Source: Planctomycetales bacterium
Lineage (GTDB): Bacteria; Planctomycetota; Planctomycetia; Pirellulales; Thermoguttaceae
Assembly: GCA_007122045.1 (NCBI GenBank)
Contig: SKJM01000660.1
Coordinates: 1-8,194, forward strand
Reading direction: 5' to 3'
Length of the DNA stretch: 8,194 bases
Shown here in pieces: positions 7,604 to 8,194 of this stretch (its first letter is position 1; each line of letters starts with the position of its first letter). The notes under the pieces are model-generated. The model was not told the origin of the DNA, searched no databases, and was given only the letters and a program-made list of their open reading frames with translations. The position numbers were made by a program, and so were the translations under genes.

Positions 7604-7681
7604 GGTTTTTCGGTCAGACGGTGTAGCGCCGGCAAGGGTGTCGCGCCTTGACGCACCCCGGCCAGCGGAGGCGGTCCCCCA

Positions 7682-8194
7682 TCATTCGCTATCGCCAAGC
7701 TCCTCCTTCAGTTGCCGTGCATTGCCCACGGCGCAGGCTTCGGCGTCGTTGTTGAAGTAGGCAAAGACCATCCGTCCCTCCTCCAGCCAGCGGCGAATGT
7801 GCCGGACGTCTTCGCGGAGGGCGCGGTCGGAGTACGAGTGGCGGTAGTCGCCCGCAGGACCGTGGCGCCGAATATACACGAAGGACGCGTCGTTGGGCTC
7901 GGTCACGGCGGCTGGCGGCATGTCGTGCAGGCAAAGGGCGGCCCGGCGGCGGTCGAGGACGCGGTAGGTTTCCGGGCACAGCCAATCGGCGTTGCGGAAC
8001 TCGACGGCCACTTTCCACCGCGCGGGGTGGGTCACGGCTTTGAACTCGCCCAGAAATGCGTCGAGCTTGGCGGCGTCCTTACCCTGGTTCGACGGCAGTT
8101 GAACCAGCACCGGTCCGCGCCGGCTCCCTGGCAGGACCTCGACCGCCTGGAAGAACGTCTCCAGGTGTTCGCGGCAGTTCTTGAGCTTCTTGAA
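7682..8194 (-). CDS. DUF72 (YecE-like) TIM-barrel protein, N terminus cut by the window edge
   Basis: The C-terminal 170 residues of a DUF72 protein, a family normally near 240-260 residues with a TIM-barrel-like fold and no settled biochemical function. The frame runs off the right edge, so the true start lies outside; a GTG at 8110 is internal and not a start. Family marks in order: KKLKNCREHLETFF near the edge, GPVLVQLPSNQ, VAVEFRNADWL (the conserved VEFR-x-x-W strand), LCLHDM, then VYIRRHGPAGDYRHSYSD and RMVFAYFNNDAEACAVGNA, matching the usual RxHG...Y...Y and FNND...A..NA ending. All these are intact, so the gene appears functional. It is first in the visible minus-strand run, with 78 bases before the glycosidase start, and may be co-transcribed with it, though no terminator or promoter is clear in that gap. 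Confidence 0.9.
   Translation of the reverse strand, partial: FKKLKNCREHLETFFQAVEVLPGSRRGPVLVQLPSNQGKDAAKLDAFLGEFKAVTHPARWKVAVEFRNADWLCPETYRVLDRRRAALCLHDMPPAAVTEPNDASFVYIRRHGPAGDYRHSYSDRALREDVRHIRRWLEEGRMVFAYFNNDAEACAVGNARQLKEELGDSE

Overview
This window is a compact, GC-rich piece of a bacterial chromosome (by eye clearly above 60% GC, with codon third positions mostly G or C). Coding density is high, clear Shine-Dalgarno sequences precede several starts, and there is no sign of mobile DNA. Nothing in it fixes the taxon. A fused trehalose-phosphate synthase/phosphatase, a Rip/YwhC-type membrane protease and a DUF72 protein would fit many Gram-negative-type or environmental lineages, so I leave the organism as an unassigned high-GC bacterium.

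Layout, left half (plus strand). The window opens inside the 3' end of an AEC-type membrane transporter, which may be frameshifted near its visible edge. A recognisable sigma70-like promoter and a near-perfect ribosome binding site follow. They lead into an intramembrane zinc metalloprotease of family M50 with an extra N-terminal membrane hairpin. A 177-base intergenic region then carries a tandem 8-bp repeat and two inverted repeats, and looks like a regulatory region. It precedes a 740-residue bifunctional trehalose-6-phosphate synthase/phosphatase (OtsA-OtsB fusion).

Layout, right half (minus strand). Three genes are read leftward and converge on the trehalose gene with only 34 bases between stop codons. 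In transcription order they are a DUF72 (YecE-like) protein cut by the window edge, a 754-residue six-hairpin (alpha/alpha barrel) glycosidase-like protein, and a GT4 glycosyltransferase. The last two overlap by four bases (ATGA), so they are probably translationally coupled.

How the genes may work together. The fusion protein should make trehalose from UDP- (or other NDP-) glucose and glucose-6-phosphate in two steps. The opposing cluster pairs a sugar-transferring enzyme with a putative sugar-cleaving one, which suggests synthesis and trimming of a glucoside or short glucan. Whether that product connects to trehalose is inference from proximity only. I saw no tRNA, rRNA, CRISPR array, insertion sequence, attachment site or origin. 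No gene-free stretch exceeds 300 bases: the gaps are 82, 177, 34 and 78 bases.
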